Source of the DNA: Allacma fusca
Lineage: Eukaryota; Arthropoda; Collembola; Symphypleona; Sminthuridae
Length of the DNA stretch: 64,000 bases
Assembly (NCBI GenBank): GCA_947179485.1
Contig: OX359246.1
Location: forward strand, 40,279,632-40,343,631
Direction: 5' to 3'
The position numbers were made by a program, and so were the translations under genes. Numbering within the stretch: the first letter of the stretch is position 1; each line of letters opens with the position of its first letter. Under the pieces are notes generated by a model. That model ran no database searches. It was not told where the DNA came from and saw only the letters and a list, made by a program, of their open reading frames with translations. Shown piece after piece: positions 31,265 through 42,554 of the stretch.

Positions 31265-31694
31265 TGATGAATTCCCAAATGGCAATTTATTTGATAGCTC
31301 TCTATCAAATGTGTAGGACAATTTAAATTGTGAGCGAAGGAATTGAGGATTTTGATAGAGATAAGTGAAAATAAGTAATTGACCCAAGTCACGGGAATTA
31401 CTATAAAATAGAAAACAAGAAGAAGAATAGCAATTTATTATACGTGCTGTTTCATAGGTGCCTCTGGACAGACTCCCAGTTATTAGTAGAATTAGTGTTA
31501 ATCAAAGATGACGCTACCATTTTCTATTGTTAGTAATGCCTTTTCAGATTTATCGAATTGTGATTATTTCTAAAAGTATGATAAGTTGCAATACTAAAAC
31601 AGAATTATGACAAACAACCGTCAGTTATAGTTGTAAAGCATGGTAACCTAAAATAAATAGTCTTCAACAATATAATATAATTTAGAACCCAACA
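31265..31694 (-). repeat. BEL 3' LTR
   Basis: 430 bp. Next to it at 31695-31706 the minus strand has GGAGGCGAGAAA, a good polypurine tract. It differs from the other LTR at GATTATTTC versus GATTACTTC, and CAATATAAT versus CAATGTAAT. Confidence 0.93.
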
Positions 31695-31720
31695 TTTCTC
31701 GCCTCCATTGAAATGTAATT

Positions 31721-34700
31721 TCAATCACTGTCTTTGATCGGAAGTGGGCATAATTTTGTTAATGGTCTCGTGTAGGTTCCATCAACAGTTTTGACAGTAA
31801 ATACTCGTACAAGCCCATCAGATCCAGGATGTGTGTCCACAATCCTAGCGAGTTTCCACTTCAATGGTGGTAATCGATCATCCTTCAGCAGTACCAAATC
31901 TCCAATTAGTATTGACTGTTTTTCTGCTGTACATTTTGATCTCTGTTGTAATCTGCTCAAATATTCATGGCTCCAACGTTTCCAAAACTGCTGAACTGCT
32001 CGTTGCATTAATCGCCATTTTGAAAGATGTGCTGCTGGTTCCCACTTTGCATTTTCTTCTGGAATGGAATTCAGTGCATCTCCAACAAGAAAATGTCCAG
32101 GTGTAAGGGCAGATAGATCATTGGGATCACTTGAGAGTTGTGTTAGGGGTCTCGAATTCATGCATGCCTCCACTTGAGTGAGTATAGTGTACATATCTTC
32201 ATAGTTGAAGACGGTTGTTCCTACTGCTCGAACAAGATGGTTTTTCATCATTCTTATCGCAGCTTCCCACAGACCACCAAAGTGAGGACTTGCGGGCGGA
32301 TTCAGGTGCCAGGTAATAGATTTGGTAGCTAAGAAATTTCCAATATCTCCCTGAAATTCTGCGGATCTCCATAGCCGTCGAAGTTCTTTGTCAGCACCAA
32401 CGAAATTACGGCCACAATCACTAAAAATGTCGCTGGGCAGGGAACGTCTGCCAATAAATCTTTTGAGAGTGGCAATGAAAGCATTGGAAGATAAACTAGT
32501 ACATAGTTCTAAATGGACAGCTTTTGTCACCATACAAATAAAAACAGATATGTACGCCTTGTAATTTTTGTTTCCTCTGGCCTGGTGTACACGTAAGGAA
32601 TAAGGCCCAGCGAAATCCACACCAACTTTCCGAAAAGCTCTGTCTGGGTTAACTCGCACTGCTGGAAGTTCTCCCATTAGCTGCGTGGATGTCTCAGCCC
32701 GAAAACGTCTGCACTTAATGCATTTTTGGATTTGATTTCTGACGACGCTCCGGCCATTTACGATCCAAAACCGTTTCTGGATGCATGAAAGAACCAATTG
32801 TGTGCCACCGTGTTCGGTGTTTGCATGTTCGTGGTTAATGATGAGGTTGGTGAGGTGGTGCTTTGCTGGTAATAAAATCGGATTTTTCCTTTGCATTGAA
32901 ATGTTTGCCTTACCAAGCCTCCCTCTTACGCGAAGGATTTCGTTATCATCCAGAAATGGATTCAAACTCCGCAATCGGCTACTGACAGCAATAGTCTGAT
33001 TAATTCGTAAGGAATGAATTTCAGTGAGGAATACGCTTTCCTGAACGAACCGAATCCATAGACAGAGGGACGACTGTAGTTCCATAGTTGATAGAAAATT
33101 CGTCTCTAAACGTTTCCGAATTTTACGAGTGTTGTTTGAGAAGCGTAAGCAGTAAGCCGTAACTCGTATGAGTCTCAATAGTGTTGAAAATCTGTTCAAG
33201 ATGGTCAGGTCATGTGCCACATGATGTACAGACGCGTCCTTCCGTGCTTCAACTAAAACTGCTGCTTCCTTCATTAATTGAGACACATCTGGATTAATGA
33301 ATGTATTATCTACAGACCTCAGCCAGCTAGGTCCTTTCCACCACAGAAGATGATTAGCTAGTTTCGATGCAGGAATTCCGCGACTAGCGCAGTCAGCAGG
33401 ATTTTCGTCTCCAGGTACATGATACCAATGATCAAAAGGAAGATATTCCTGTATCTGCGATACACGATTCGCTACGAAAGTGTCCCACTTCTTGGGATGC
33501 TTCGCTATCCAGGCTAAAACAACCGTCGAATCGGTGAAGGCTGACATCGATTCAGGTTGATTGAGGAAAGAGCTAGACACAGCCTGCATCAATCTCACCA
33601 GCATGACTGCTCCCATCAGTTCCAACCTTGGCAAAGAAATCTGTTTCAGTGGTGCGATTTTGTTTTTCGCTGCAACCAGATTAATACAATAGTCTCCCCT
33701 CTCGTTTTTGCATCGAAGATAAATGACAGCTGCCATTGCTTTTTTAGACGCATCGCAAAAACCAATTAATTCGTACGTAGACATTGGATTTGATTTGATG
33801 CATCTATCAATCTTTATCGATTCTAGCTCCACCAATTCTTCTCGGTAATCGTACCATTTCTTCTGAACATCAGCAGGTATTGACTCGTCCCAGTCTAAAT
33901 TGCTACTCCATAAACTCTGCATAATCATTTTTGTAACAACAGTAACTGGTGAGAGAATACCTAGTGGATCGAATATCTTCGCTGAATCGGAAGATATTGT
34001 CCGTTTCGTTAAAGTTTTACGCACAGGTGGTAATATAACCTTGAACCAAAATTGATCCGATGCAGGTAACCAAAATAATCCCAAGGTTTTAATAGTATCG
34101 TCCTCATCAATTCGGAGAGGTAACTGCGTTTCACGATGAGTAGGCTGTAACGTTTTTAGTAGAGCTTCAGAGTTTGCTGACCATTTCCGAAGATCTAATC
34201 CTGCGGAGTTCATCAAATTTAGCATCTCAGTCTGTACATCAAGTGCTTCCTCTACACTAAATTGTCCCGACATGAGGTCATCCATGTAGTAGTCGCGAGC
34301 TGCTACAATGCTGGCCTTTGGAAATTGTACTTTCCCTTCTTCCGCCAGATACTGCAAACAACGCTTCGCGAGATATGGCGCCGATGAGGTTCCATATGTA
34401 ACGGTGGTGAGCCTAAAGTCTTGAATTGGCTGATCGGGTGACTCCCTCCAAACTATGCGTTGAAAGTCCTGATGCTTTTTGTGGACCCAAATCTGCCGAA
34501 ACATTTTACAGATGTCCGCTGTAAAAGCAATTACATACATACGGAAACGTACCAATATGGTGAATAAGTCATCTTGTAGTTTTGGTCCTGTAAGTAAAAC
34601 ATCATTGAGAGAATGTCCACTAGATGTCTTGCTTGAAGCATCAAAGACCACGCGACATTTTGTAGTTGTACTCGAAGTCTTTATGATAGCGTGATGGGCC

Positions 34701-34756
34701 AAATAACAGACTTCAGAATCTGATTTCCGAAGTTCATTGGTTGGTATTATCTCCAT
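31721..34756 (-). CDS. pol: BEL pol: reverse transcriptase, RNase H, integrase
   Basis: 1011 codons. It opens inside the region that joins protease to RT in BEL elements (the YLAHHAI motif near residue 18). RT: CRVVFDASSKTS and then YMDD near 158. RNase H block: IGFCDASKKAMAAVIY near 340. Integrase: an H-H-C-C finger (HANTEHGG, CIKCRRF), then VDFAGPY near 715, FSDCGRNF near 780 and GLWEAA near 830 as the catalytic triad. The C-terminus (VGDLVLLKDD-like, about 930-1000) matches the DUF5641 region of BEL integrases. The ATG at 34756 is unlikely to be a natural start: the domain continues upstream in the other frame. Confidence 0.93.
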   Translation of the reverse strand: MEIIPTNELRKSDSEVCYLAHHAIIKTSSTTTKCRVVFDASSKTSSGHSLNDVLLTGPKLQDDLFTILVRFRMYVIAFTADICKMFRQIWVHKKHQDFQRIVWRESPDQPIQDFRLTTVTYGTSSAPYLAKRCLQYLAEEGKVQFPKASIVAARDYYMDDLMSGQFSVEEALDVQTEMLNLMNSAGLDLRKWSANSEALLKTLQPTHRETQLPLRIDEDDTIKTLGLFWLPASDQFWFKVILPPVRKTLTKRTISSDSAKIFDPLGILSPVTVVTKMIMQSLWSSNLDWDESIPADVQKKWYDYREELVELESIKIDRCIKSNPMSTYELIGFCDASKKAMAAVIYLRCKNERGDYCINLVAAKNKIAPLKQISLPRLELMGAVMLVRLMQAVSSSFLNQPESMSAFTDSTVVLAWIAKHPKKWDTFVANRVSQIQEYLPFDHWYHVPGDENPADCASRGIPASKLANHLLWWKGPSWLRSVDNTFINPDVSQLMKEAAVLVEARKDASVHHVAHDLTILNRFSTLLRLIRVTAYCLRFSNNTRKIRKRLETNFLSTMELQSSLCLWIRFVQESVFLTEIHSLRINQTIAVSSRLRSLNPFLDDNEILRVRGRLGKANISMQRKNPILLPAKHHLTNLIINHEHANTEHGGTQLVLSCIQKRFWIVNGRSVVRNQIQKCIKCRRFRAETSTQLMGELPAVRVNPDRAFRKVGVDFAGPYSLRVHQARGNKNYKAYISVFICMVTKAVHLELCTSLSSNAFIATLKRFIGRRSLPSDIFSDCGRNFVGADKELRRLWRSAEFQGDIGNFLATKSITWHLNPPASPHFGGLWEAAIRMMKNHLVRAVGTTVFNYEDMYTILTQVEACMNSRPLTQLSSDPNDLSALTPGHFLVGDALNSIPEENAKWEPAAHLSKWRLMQRAVQQFWKRWSHEYLSRLQQRSKCTAEKQSILIGDLVLLKDDRLPPLKWKLARIVDTHPGSDGLVRVFTVKTVDGTYTRPLTKLCPLPIKDSD

Positions 34757-36866
34757 GTCCTAAATTCTGATATTCCTTCATAAAATCTGAATATTGTTGC
34801 TTCAATTCAGGTTTGTTTTGTAATGACCGTTCCATTTGTTTCAACCTAATGATTGCTGCTTCACAAGATGACCCCAAAGATGGCGCATTACTACGAAATG
34901 GAAGTTCTACGATAAATCTTCCGCTCTCATCTCTAGTCGTTGTTTTGAGAAATTTCTCTTCACATTCCTTTTCGTCTTTAGTTAGTATTGGTTTGCTCGG
35001 AATCTCTTCAACAAGCCAAAACTTTTCGAGAAGATCGTCCAATTTTGATTCACATCGTGCCAAGTTAACCGATGCAGACTGAATATTCTGTGAGGGACAA
35101 GTTCCTCCTACTATCCATCCAAACATTGTTTCTAATGCCACAGGATGATTGTCACTTATTCTTATTTGACCGGACCTGATAGTATTAAAGAATAGTAAAT
35201 CAATTCGACCTGGATTTGCGAAAGAAGGGTCAGCCAATGGAATGTTTGCTAAATGAGCAGTTTCTGATTCCACACATGGTAGTTTTGGTAGTGCTCCCGT
35301 CACTTTGGACACAACATACGCATCGACATCTAGATGATTATCTGCATCGAAACGAGAACCGATGACCACGTTTACTTTACTCTTGGAGGATCCAACGGAA
35401 CTGGCCCCCAACCCAGTCATTTGCAAATCAGTTTTGAATTTTTTGACACCCAACTCTTGAACGCATCGTTCTGAAACAAACCTGACGTCTGCGCCTGGAT
35501 CAATGAGGGCACGATACAATTGATTTTTTCCTTTTGCATCAGTAACTGTAACCAATGCTGTGGATAGTAGTGCACGTTTAGCATCTCCTGTATGTATTGC
35601 CGTATGAGCGGCACCAGTAGCAAGAGTCGAACCCGTTGCAGGAGTTGCAAGGGTTTTTGTACCAGCTGAACCAGTATGAAGCAAACTGTGGTGCCTTTTG
35701 CCGCAGTGTTTACAGGTCGATTTCGATGTACATTTCTGTGTGAAATGATTGGACCTCAAACAATTAAAGCAAATATTATGTTTTTTAGCTGATTCTCTGC
35801 GTTCATCTACAGACATCTCATTGAATTTTTTACAGCCATAAATCAAATGATTTTCAGAGCAAATGAGACAAGAACCAATTGCAGAAGTCTGATGAGCAGA
35901 AGCCTTCTTGTTATTGCTACTGTTGACAATTACCACTTGTTTCGGTTGATTTGCTATCTTTGCCTTCCCGAATTCCGATGAAGTCAAAATAGCAGCTCTA
36001 TCATCGAGAAATTCCAACAATTCGTTCAATTTGGGAAGCCTTTCTCGACCGATGCGAGTTTCCCACAATTTGTTAGTTTCGGAGTCTAGTCTGCTGGTAA
36101 TCTGGAACATAGCCAAGTCACTATCTTCGCTAAATGGTCGATTCAACGCTTTCAACGCTCTCGCTACTGAAGAAGCAGTATCCACAAGGTTACGTAGATC
36201 AGTTGATGACTCCATCTGTAGTGTTGGCATCTCCATAAATCGCACCAGCTGACATCTGATCAATTCCCTGCTATTTTGATACCTTTTCTTGAGCGTATCC
36301 CACGCTTCCTTGTAGTTTGCATCAGAGATTTGGTAAGAAGCCAGAAGTTGTTCTGCATCTCCTCGCACCAAACTCTTCAGATACTGAAGTTTCTGTGCAT
36401 CTCCTAATGAGGCATTTGTATGCACACTTGACGAGAACAAGTCACAGAAAAGCGTCCAGTCCAATAAATTCCCAGAAAATGTAGGAATGTCAAATTTCGG
36501 CAGCTTCACGTTCACCTCCTTCTGTGTTGGTTCGCGTGACAGTCGTCGATTTCGGTTTGCTTGTGGTGTCTGCTGTGTACCTACTAAACTTCTCATAATT
36601 TGCTGAATTGCAAGTTTAACTTCATCAACTCTATCAGCACTTGCATTATATTGTAGCTGATGCTCCTCTTCCTCAGGACAAATTTTAAGAATTTCATCAT
36701 ACAATCTATCGAATTCTACTCTTACGTCATCAAGTTGGTCATCGTACAAAGTAATAGTAGATAATTCCCATTCAATAGTAGCATCTTCAATCTTATTCTT
36801 CAACCTGGTCAATTTTCCTTTCAGAAGTTTTCTTCTTGCTACCAGATCTTCCATCGTCATTACCAT
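34734..36866 (-). CDS. gag: BEL gag and protease
   Basis: 710 codons from the ATG at 36866. A coiled-coil-like N-terminus (about 1-70) precedes a DUF1759-type gag region (VKLPKFDIPTFSGNLLDWTL near 130). Cys/His knuckles follow around 325-390, among them CFNCLRSNHFTQKC and CKHCGKRHH. The DUF1758-type aspartic protease has ALIDPGAD near 459. The end overlaps the pol ORF by 23 bases in a different frame. The YQNLGH motif, which in BEL polyproteins runs straight on into the RT segment, sits at the junction, so this end is probably a recent frameshift (a 1-base gain or 2-base loss near 34750) rather than a true stop. Confidence 0.92.
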   Translation of the reverse strand: MVMTMEDLVARRKLLKGKLTRLKNKIEDATIEWELSTITLYDDQLDDVRVEFDRLYDEILKICPEEEEHQLQYNASADRVDEVKLAIQQIMRSLVGTQQTPQANRNRRLSREPTQKEVNVKLPKFDIPTFSGNLLDWTLFCDLFSSSVHTNASLGDAQKLQYLKSLVRGDAEQLLASYQISDANYKEAWDTLKKRYQNSRELIRCQLVRFMEMPTLQMESSTDLRNLVDTASSVARALKALNRPFSEDSDLAMFQITSRLDSETNKLWETRIGRERLPKLNELLEFLDDRAAILTSSEFGKAKIANQPKQVVIVNSSNNKKASAHQTSAIGSCLICSENHLIYGCKKFNEMSVDERRESAKKHNICFNCLRSNHFTQKCTSKSTCKHCGKRHHSLLHTGSAGTKTLATPATGSTLATGAAHTAIHTGDAKRALLSTALVTVTDAKGKNQLYRALIDPGADVRFVSERCVQELGVKKFKTDLQMTGLGASSVGSSKSKVNVVIGSRFDADNHLDVDAYVVSKVTGALPKLPCVESETAHLANIPLADPSFANPGRIDLLFFNTIRSGQIRISDNHPVALETMFGWIVGGTCPSQNIQSASVNLARCESKLDDLLEKFWLVEEIPSKPILTKDEKECEEKFLKTTTRDESGRFIVELPFRSNAPSLGSSCEAAIIRLKQMERSLQNKPELKQQYSDFMKEYQNLGHGDNTNQ

Positions 36867-36907
36867 GGAGAATTCTTCAAATACCGGCTGGAATCACTTC
36901 GCTATAT

Positions 36908-36923
36908 CCGGTTCGAAGGACCA
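36908..36923 (-). other. BEL primer-binding site
   Basis: The plus strand reads CCGGTTCGAAGGACCA, ending in CCA, so the element strand begins TGGTCCTTCGAACCGG. It is six bases inside the 5' LTR. Confidence 0.75.
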
Positions 36924-36929
36924 AATTAA

Positions 36930-37359
36930 TGATGAATTCCCAAATGGCAATTTATTTGATAGCTCTCTATCAAATGTGTAGGACAATTTAAATTGTGAGC
37001 GAAGGAATTGAGGATTTTGATAGAGATAAGTGAAAATAAGTAATTGACCCAAGTCACGGGAATTACTATAAAATAGAAAACAAGAAGAAGAATAGCAATT
37101 TATTATACGTGCTGTTTCATAGGTGCCTCTGGACAGACTCCCAGTTATTAGTAGAATTAGTGTTAATCAAAGATGACGCTACCATTTTCTATTGTTAGTA
37201 ATGCCTTTTCAGATTTATCGAATTGTGATTACTTCTAAAAGTATGATAAGTTGCAATACTAAAACAGAATTATGACAAACAACCGTCAGTTATAGTTGTA
37301 AAGCATGGTAACCTAAAATAAATAGTCTTCAACAATGTAATATAATTTAGAACCCAACA
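36930..37359 (-). repeat. BEL 5' LTR
   Basis: 430 bp, near-identical partner of 31265-31694. Confidence 0.93.
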
Positions 37360-38357
37360 GTAGTATTTCTTTATTAACGTGTTATTACTCAGTCGTCGTA
37401 GGGTTCCCACTTTTTTGAAACGTAATTCCGGGACAAAATAATTTTAAATTTTGTTTACGTATACACGATTCCTAATTGTATTTTCAGCCTTTTTGGCATC
37501 TAATAACATTTTCTTGTTTTCTGGTTTGTTCAAAAAAGAAACCAATTCACAACAAGAAAAGGGCACACCTGACTTAAAGCTCTACATGTTGAGTTGTTAC
37601 ATACTTGATAGTACTCGGACCAGTTCAGTTCAAAACCGAAACATTCCGATTCGGTTCAGTTCAGTTCAGTTTGATTCACTATAAACACAGTTCAGTTCAG
37701 CTGTTGAACTGAACTGAACAGTTCGATTCAGTATTTGAATCGAACTGAACCATATAATGCAAACTGCAGTTGAAACAGTTTGCAAACGGGGACCTTGCTG
37801 GAAATGTCGCCACCAACGTACATTCTTATCTGTCATTCCCATGTATAGTTATTTAACGAATAATCAGCAGTTTTTTAATTACTTTATTATTTCAAAAATG
37901 TTCTTTTAATAATTATATGGGACATTGCTGTTGCCGGACCAAACATGGGGCTAAAGAAGTTGCATTTCGCACTATTTTCTTTAAAACTTCAACAAGTACT
38001 TAAAATTCTGGTTTGATTACGATGGTACGAATCCTAAGAAAATTGTAGATACTGAATTCGCCCAAAGATGTAATGCTAAAAGGAAGCAATCTATTACGGA
38101 TTACTAAACGTTGATTCTGAAACAGGGCCATTCTAGTGTACATTACATCATCAAGAGCATATCATTTGTGCATTCTCCAGTGCACTGTTTGCTATGGTGA
38201 ATGCGATTAGGAACAGGTTTAGAGGGAAAAAATCAGTTTTTGTGGGATTGACTCGGATGACTAAATTCGGATCTTTATGTGTGTACACCCGGAATTATTA
38301 TTGTTTACCAAACACTGCGACTGAATTGTTTGATTCACCGATTGAGTTCAGTTCATC

Positions 38358-40458
38358 CCCAATCTGCAAACGTATTTTGGCCCAACGTTAGTCGGGTACG
38401 TTGGCCCACCAGTATAGCTTGTCCGTTGGCACAACTTTGGCCCGAACATGGCAACTAGACATATTGCCAACGATGGCCCAACTATGTGTAACATGTTAGC
38501 CAACATTGTTCCAGCATTTAATGGGCATCACGATAGATGGCGTATGAGTGTCAATCAAATACAATATACTTATAATAAATGTCGGTATTTTTTATTCGGG
38601 TTCATTAGAATGTACCAACGGAATACAAAAGTAAGATTCTTTGGTCTTTGACCAAGGTAAAAGGATATACTTCACATTAATTATTGACTTAGAATATCTT
38701 TTCGAACTAGAAGGCTTCTTCAGCTGCAATGAGATCATTTTCAGATTTAATCGAAATAGTAAATGACAATTTGGGACTGCATTGGATCGACGAAACACTA
38801 CTGAACAAAGGATTTCCACATCAGTTCGGATCCCTTGAAGTTCCTTAAAAATCGTTTCCTGAAACTCTGCCAACAGAATTGCATTAAGAAATAATCCTAA
38901 TGAAATGATTATTGATTATTAATTAAATGTTGTTCTTGTTACTTCTGAACTCCTGTAAGAAAACCTGCGGAATCGGTCTGAATTCCTCTACGTTTCCTGC
39001 ACAGCTAGAAGCAGTAGTATGTAAATCCTCTGGCGGTAATGAGGGACATGTAGAAAAATAGATATATTGGTAAATTTCATATTGTAATAAATTACCAAAA
39101 TACAGAATCACTTTGCTATTAAATAATTTTTACGATGAAATTCGTCCTTGGAGTCCATTGGGATTACGTTGTCATCCGATATTCCGTCGCTTACTTCATT
39201 CCACATACTTAAATTTTCAAGAAATGTTGATAATTTTCATTGGCTTATCACTACACTGTACCGTCTCCTATAATTGAGGGGATTTGCGTCTTATAGGCAG
39301 TTGCCTAGCAACTGAAACGTTATCATTTAATTCTAGTCCAACTTCGGAAGCTTTTAATGAAATATTGCACAGAAAGACATTTGGATTAAATTACAATAGT
39401 TTAAAATAAATACATAAAGGCATTTTGTTCCCAGTTTTATATTTTATAAGATACTATACCTGTAAACAATGGATGCAGATGTGAAAATTGTTAATTTGTA
39501 TCCACATCATCGTCCGAACAGTCAGAAGATGTGATTGGGTCTCGTTTAGATCGCTTCACGTCGGAGGTTGATGGAGAAAAATTCCTTTTGGCTTTCTGAT
39601 TCGTTTTTTGTCAAAATGCCCCGCATCTTCAGAAGATTTGACAGTAGACGTGTACTCTAATTTTACGGCTGCGTATCTGGCCTTTATGAAATCATCTATA
39701 AAAAAGCTTACATAAGAATAATTTTGAAAATTTCAATATCAAAAATGAATTAGTTTAGTTATTTCAATGACATAATTGTATGTAAATGTATATAATGTTC
39801 ATAAATATGAACAACAAATTCTTGCCTGAGCTGTGACGAACACAAACAGTGTGTGCGGGCAACAAATTCCCCGGCTTGGAATTTTTAGTATACCTTAATT
39901 TTGAAATGTTCTCTCGGGTGTTGACAGGAAACGAAAAATTATTAATCCGGTTTTTATCTAACCAGGATTTTGGGACAACTTCAATTGTCGCGTCTCCTGT
40001 AAACTCCACTACACCGAAACTTTTGATCTGATTCATATTTGCTGAAGAAAAAATAATTGAATGTATGATAAATCTACAGTAATCCGCAGGATCCAGTAAT
40101 GCTCACTTTGTTCTTCTACCAAATATTCCCAACTTATTGAAAATGGTTCTGACCATGCAGTAGGTATGAATCAAATTTAAATCCGTGCAATAAAAAGCGC
40201 CTTTTCTGCCATTGATATTGGCGGGTACTACGATTAAATTTGGTCAAATTCATCGTGAACAACCAAAATTGGGCCAACATTAGGCCAACGTTACCCCAAT
40301 GTTGTAAACTAAAATGAATCCAGCAAATATTGTGATACAACAAACATTGACGGGCCAACGAGAGACCAACGTAGCGTAGAGCTGTTTAACCAACGTTTTG
40401 ATACCCCAACCATGGGGATGATGGGCCAATTGTTAGTCAACACGCTTTGCAGATTGGG
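38358..40458. mobile_element. Inner DNA element with TTGGCCCAACG words
   Basis: Inverted 13-bp ends CCCAATCTGCAAA (38358-38370 and 40446-40458). Inside both ends are many TTGGCCCAACGTT-type words. No clear target duplication was found (perhaps TC). It carries the DUF4806-like pseudogene on the minus strand. Confidence 0.6.
38700..40036 (-). pseudogene. DUF4806-like gene remnant inside a transposon
   Basis: Minus-strand pieces in order. 40036-39827 encodes FGVVEFTGDATIEVVPKSWL, the opening pattern of arthropod DUF4806 proteins. 39701-39497 (acceptor TTTTTTATAG) encodes DDFIKARYAAVKLEYTSTV, followed by a Lys/Arg-rich and then an Asp-rich stretch; the frame shifts near 39590. 38873-38700 encodes FQETIFKELQGIRTDVEILC, like the start of the DUF4806 domain itself. 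The joins are not all clean and the ATG-proximal exon lacks a GT donor (GCAAGA follows), so I call it decayed. Molecular role of the family is unknown. Confidence 0.5.
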
Positions 40459-40596
40459 TCAGGTAAAACTGAACTGAACTGAACTGATTTTGCTTGAACT
40501 GAACCGAAACCGAATTTTCGTTTCAGTTCACTGCTCAAACTGAACTGAACTGCAAATTTTGAATCGAACTGAACTGTTCCGAGTACTAATACTTGA

Positions 40597-41937
40597 GGCT
40601 TTACATGTGAGATTTAACAAACCCAAATTCTTCATACTTCACAGAGAAAGTCTTTTTACACACTTAAATCCTAGCAGGGGTCTGGTTATCTCTGCCACTT
40701 CGACGTAACAAATTTTTGAATTGACAACCTCTTTCCATATAGAATTGTAAAACCTAGACCTTTTTAACTATTACTTGATGCTTAAGCGATTTTGTTACGC
40801 TTGTAATCACATTTTTACGATTTTATTAGTTTTATGTAGATGGCACATGATGTCTCGTTTGAATCGAGTTCCTCTAGAACGAAATATTTTATTTTTATCT
40901 TAAAAACTCTTAATAATTTTCATAACGTTTTGAGCTCGACGTTTCCGGGACATTTACGTGTCCCGGAATACACCCTTCCGGGACACGGGACAGCGACTGT
41001 CATTCCGGGACGTCTGGGTCGTCAGTACAAAAATTACTGTTCTCCCCAAGTCACATGGTTCAATATTTATTTTTATAATTTTTAAATTCAGCCAATTTTT
41101 ACATTTTTATAGTGTTGTTTATCTATGTATATCTGTAGGCTAGAATTATACGCATGAATACAAATATATGCCAAGCATCTAAAATGAATCCCTATTATTA
41201 TTGGTCTCGACATGTCCGTTGATTTAAACTTTTGCGGCTTTGGCTTTACAATTCCAACCTTCGCTGCTCATTTCACTATAGCAAACCGCTATGTACTATA
41301 TTATTTCACTATATAGCCAAGCAAGTCGGTGGTATATACAGCAAACCGAGAAGAACAGCGGGCTGAAACGTTGTCGCAGAGGAGAACTTTTTCAGCTCGC
41401 CGTGCTTCTCAGCGTATACTAACTGCTTGCAGCATACTGGAAGCTCGCAATATTACGCAATTTTAGATTATCACTTTAAAAGCGCTAATCATAATTATTA
41501 TAAACATTAGACATAAATCATCAAATTTGGATTAAATTAAGTCTGGTAGTGAGAAAAACTACTTTCGGTCACAGCACTGACGAATTTGAGGAGAAGAGAA
41601 TTTTAATGACTGAACTTTGTTTTAGTCTTTACATCCATACATTTGATCTTTATATCCCCTAAAAATATCATTAGGAATTAAGGATTGATTTGTAGGAACC
41701 ATGGACTTTAGTAACAATAGCAATTAAAAAATGTTGCGCTAATATAAATTCCTTTCACTTTTACTATTTTAAATTATCAGTGCGTCCAGTGTCTGAGGAT
41801 TCAGTTACATTATTACGGTACAACTGAGATATATACAAACTATATAATAACATAAAAAATCATATTTTATCCACTAAGGGGTGAAGCACCAGTGAGTGAT
41901 TCAACAGGAAGGTTTAATAACAATGTTGGTTGGTATT
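40597..41937. other. No gene recognised; short TCCCGGGA-type words
   Basis: Around 40946-41012 the word CCGGGACA/TGTCCCGG is repeated; a similar TTCCGGGACA occurs at 37426 beside TAGGGTTCCCAC. They may be the ends of an older element that the 37609-40588 element entered, but I could not match terminal repeats. Confidence 0.3.
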
Positions 41938-42245
41938 AGGGAGTTTGTACAACAATTGCCGCGCCAATACTTATAGAACTTATGTAACTTATAGCATCAA
42001 AGTGACGTCAATTTCGCTGGTCACGTGACAGCTACGTCACTTTGCCTCACGTATGAAACTTATAAGCTTGCTCTATAAGTTTCAGTCTTTTCGTGCGGAG
42101 TGAGTCCCTCCAACGTTTAAAGCTTGCCTGGACTTATATTTGGCGCTAACGCTTACACGCATCGAGTGGAACTTATGGAGTTAAACTTATAAATGTGCGT
42201 ATAAGTTTTATAAGTTTGGAGCGCAGAAGTTTGTACAAACTCCCT
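41938..42245. mobile_element. MITE with AGGGAGTTTGTAC ends
   Basis: 308 bp. Inverted ends AGGGAGTTTGTAC, with 3-bp att on both sides (41935-41937 and 42246-42248). ACTTATA words recur near each end. The superfamily is uncertain (Harbinger-like size and TSD length). Confidence 0.6.
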
Positions 42246-42479
42246 ATTAAGTTGATCAAGCGATTAGTTAAATTCCCCGTGTATAACCAAATATTGAGTT
42301 TGGGAGAGAACTTTAGTGGACCATAATTTTTTGATGATGAATTGGCAACTAGCTTTTTGAAACGAATTGTTAGTCTTACAATTAATAGTTCCCATGTCTT
42401 ATATGAGATTACTTTGCCTAGCAAAGCGGGCTATTAATATTAAGCCTTCTCGACATGCCATGATACGGGATCTATAGCA

Positions 42480-42547
42480 ATTTACGGTTTTGTGTATTCC
42501 CAATTCTCAAGTAATTGCCCCTGTGCGAAGCACGGGGCTTTTACTAG
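42480..42547 (+). mobile_element. Helitron 3' terminus
   Basis: CCCCTGTGCGAAGCACGGGG (hairpin, 42518-42537) is followed by CTTTTACTAG and then T. A short GC hairpin just before CTAG|T is the Helitron 3' end. The same end recurs at 50760-50819. The 5' end (TC) was not located. Confidence 0.65.
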
Positions 42548-42554
42548 TGTTTAC

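Larger units (their letters stand above)
31265..37359 (-). mobile_element. BEL/Pao LTR retrotransposon, nearly intact and young
   Basis: 6,095 bp with 5-bp duplications gtagt (31260-31264 and 37360-37364). The LTRs are 430 bp each, start TG and end CA. Order in element orientation: LTR, primer-binding site, gag with zinc fingers and aspartic protease, RT, RNase H, integrase, LTR. The gag-protease and RT-integrase parts are in two overlapping ORFs in different frames, where BEL elements normally have one. The two LTRs differ at about two positions. Confidence 0.95.
37609..40588. mobile_element. hAT-like element (TAGTACTCGG ends)
   Basis: Inverted ends TAGTACTCGGACCAGTTCAG and TAGTACTCGGAACAGTTCAG, with 8-bp duplications atacttga (37601-37608 and 40589-40596). 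The word TTCAGTTCAG/CTGAACTGAA fills about 150 bp at each end. A second element sits at 38358-40458. Confidence 0.85.

Noticed and set aside
37397-41019. An outer element with TAGGGTTCCCAC and TCCCGGGA words around the 37609-40588 element
   Set aside because: The right end does not match the left inverted, and the flanks (agtcgtcg, gtcgtcag) are not a clean duplication.
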